Assembly (NCBI RefSeq): GCF_014252115.1
Contig: NZ_CP059211.1
Location: 248,001 to 312,000 of the forward strand
Reading direction: 5' to 3'
Source: Blattabacterium cuenoti
GTDB taxonomy: Bacteria > Bacteroidota > Bacteroidia > Flavobacteriales > Blattabacteriaceae
Length of the DNA: 64,000 bases
The position numbers and the translations under genes were made by a program. The notes beneath the pieces were generated by a model. That model made no database searches, was not told where the DNA came from, and saw only the letters and a program-made list of their open reading frames with translations. Below are positions 63,838 to 64,000 of the stretch, piece by piece (within the stretch, counting starts at the first letter, position 1; each line of letters begins with the position of its first letter).

Positions 63838-64000
63838 CTATCTTTTTATATCGTTTGCCTTTTTCATATATTGATTTATTTCATTATATTTTTTGTCTAT
63901 CAAATGATTACGAAATTTATTTAAATGATCAATATACGAATCTATGGATTGAATCATATTCTCTCTATTTGAGATAAAAATAGGCAACCATGTTTCAGGC
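63838..64000 (-). CDS. tyrA: prephenate dehydrogenase, 3' end (runs off the right edge)
   Basis: The minus strand is open from the window edge to a TAG and encodes the last 54 or so residues of a protein: PETWLPIFISNRENMI at the start, then a helical charged tail ending KKANDIKR. This matches the C-terminal dimerisation helices of prephenate dehydrogenase (NPxxWxPIFxxNRENxL), and the gene following it is the DAHP synthase/chorismate mutase, whose product is its substrate. The catalytic part is outside the window. Confidence 0.75.
   Translation of the reverse strand, partial: PETWLPIFISNRENMIQSIDSYIDHLNKFRNHLIDKKYNEINQYMKKANDIKR

Noticed and set aside
63699-63977. Plus-strand open frame at the right edge
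   Set aside because: It overlaps both the DAHP synthase start and the tyrA end; phenylalanine/tyrosine-rich shadow with no recognisable motif.

Overview
The window is a very AT-rich, densely packed stretch of a bacterial chromosome. It looks like the reduced genome of a Bacteroidota (Flavobacteriales) insect endosymbiont, most probably Blattabacterium of cockroaches or Mastotermes. Supporting signs are the split transketolase, the DAHP synthase/chorismate mutase fusion, diphosphomevalonate decarboxylase, zinc-ligand-free DnaG and Tgt, an OmpA protein with thrombospondin type-3 repeats, and a YtxH/holin-like pair. The retained murein genes argue against the smaller Sulcia-type genomes. These assignments come from reading motifs; no database search was run. 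About 60 protein genes and two tRNAs (Gln, His) are visible. There is no rRNA, insertion sequence, prophage, CRISPR array or integron. No gene-free stretch exceeds about 130 bp, and neighbouring genes often touch or overlap by 4-29 bp, both in tandem and convergently.

Layout. 1-4.1 kb: a possible gene tail, aroA, a MazG-like pyrophosphohydrolase, the two transketolase halves, smpB. 4.2-13.2 kb: OmpA, tatC, ychF, M42 peptidase, dapF, DegP/HtrA, an LptF/G permease, tgt. 13.25-27.6 kb: one long division and cell wall (dcw) operon, rsmH-ftsL-ftsI-murE-mraY-murD-ftsW-murG-murC-ftsQ-ftsA-ftsZ, followed closely by hisS; mraZ and murF are not in it. 29-37.7 kb: pnuC, a phosphopantetheinyl transferase, mrp, a strange purine nucleoside phosphorylase homologue, murB, two small envelope proteins, an rlmB-type methylase, pheS, an unknown gene, cvpA, a LuxE-like acyl-protein synthetase. 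37.7-50.8 kb: phosphate transporter, ruvA, der, trmD, argH, gyrB, uppP, truB, rpsP, tRNA-Gln, a dicarboxylate symporter, mvaD, tRNA-His. 50.9-64 kb: aminotransferase, rsmG, a CodA-like amidohydrolase, lysS, lipB, mtaB, AhpC, dnaG, rpe, fabI, metK, DAHP synthase/chorismate mutase and the 3' end of a prephenate dehydrogenase.

The genes cover murein synthesis and division, translation and tRNA modification, aromatic amino acid, diaminopimelate/lysine and arginine synthesis (plausible nutrition for the host), and uptake of dicarboxylates, phosphate and a nicotinamide nucleoside from the host.

I found no clearly new multi-gene system. The most unusual signals are: (1) murD is split by a one-base shift at an A9-G tract that also contains the classic A-AAA-AAG slip heptamer; (2) long perfect inverted repeats lie inside coding sequence (31-bp arms in mrp, a 34-bp palindrome in an unknown gene, 16-bp arms in the phosphopantetheinyl transferase), with tandem duplications nearby, suggesting unrepaired template-switch and slippage events; (3) an intact PNP-family gene has lost nearly every known catalytic residue; (4) a 23-bp palindrome sits in the divergent region at the head of the dcw operon.
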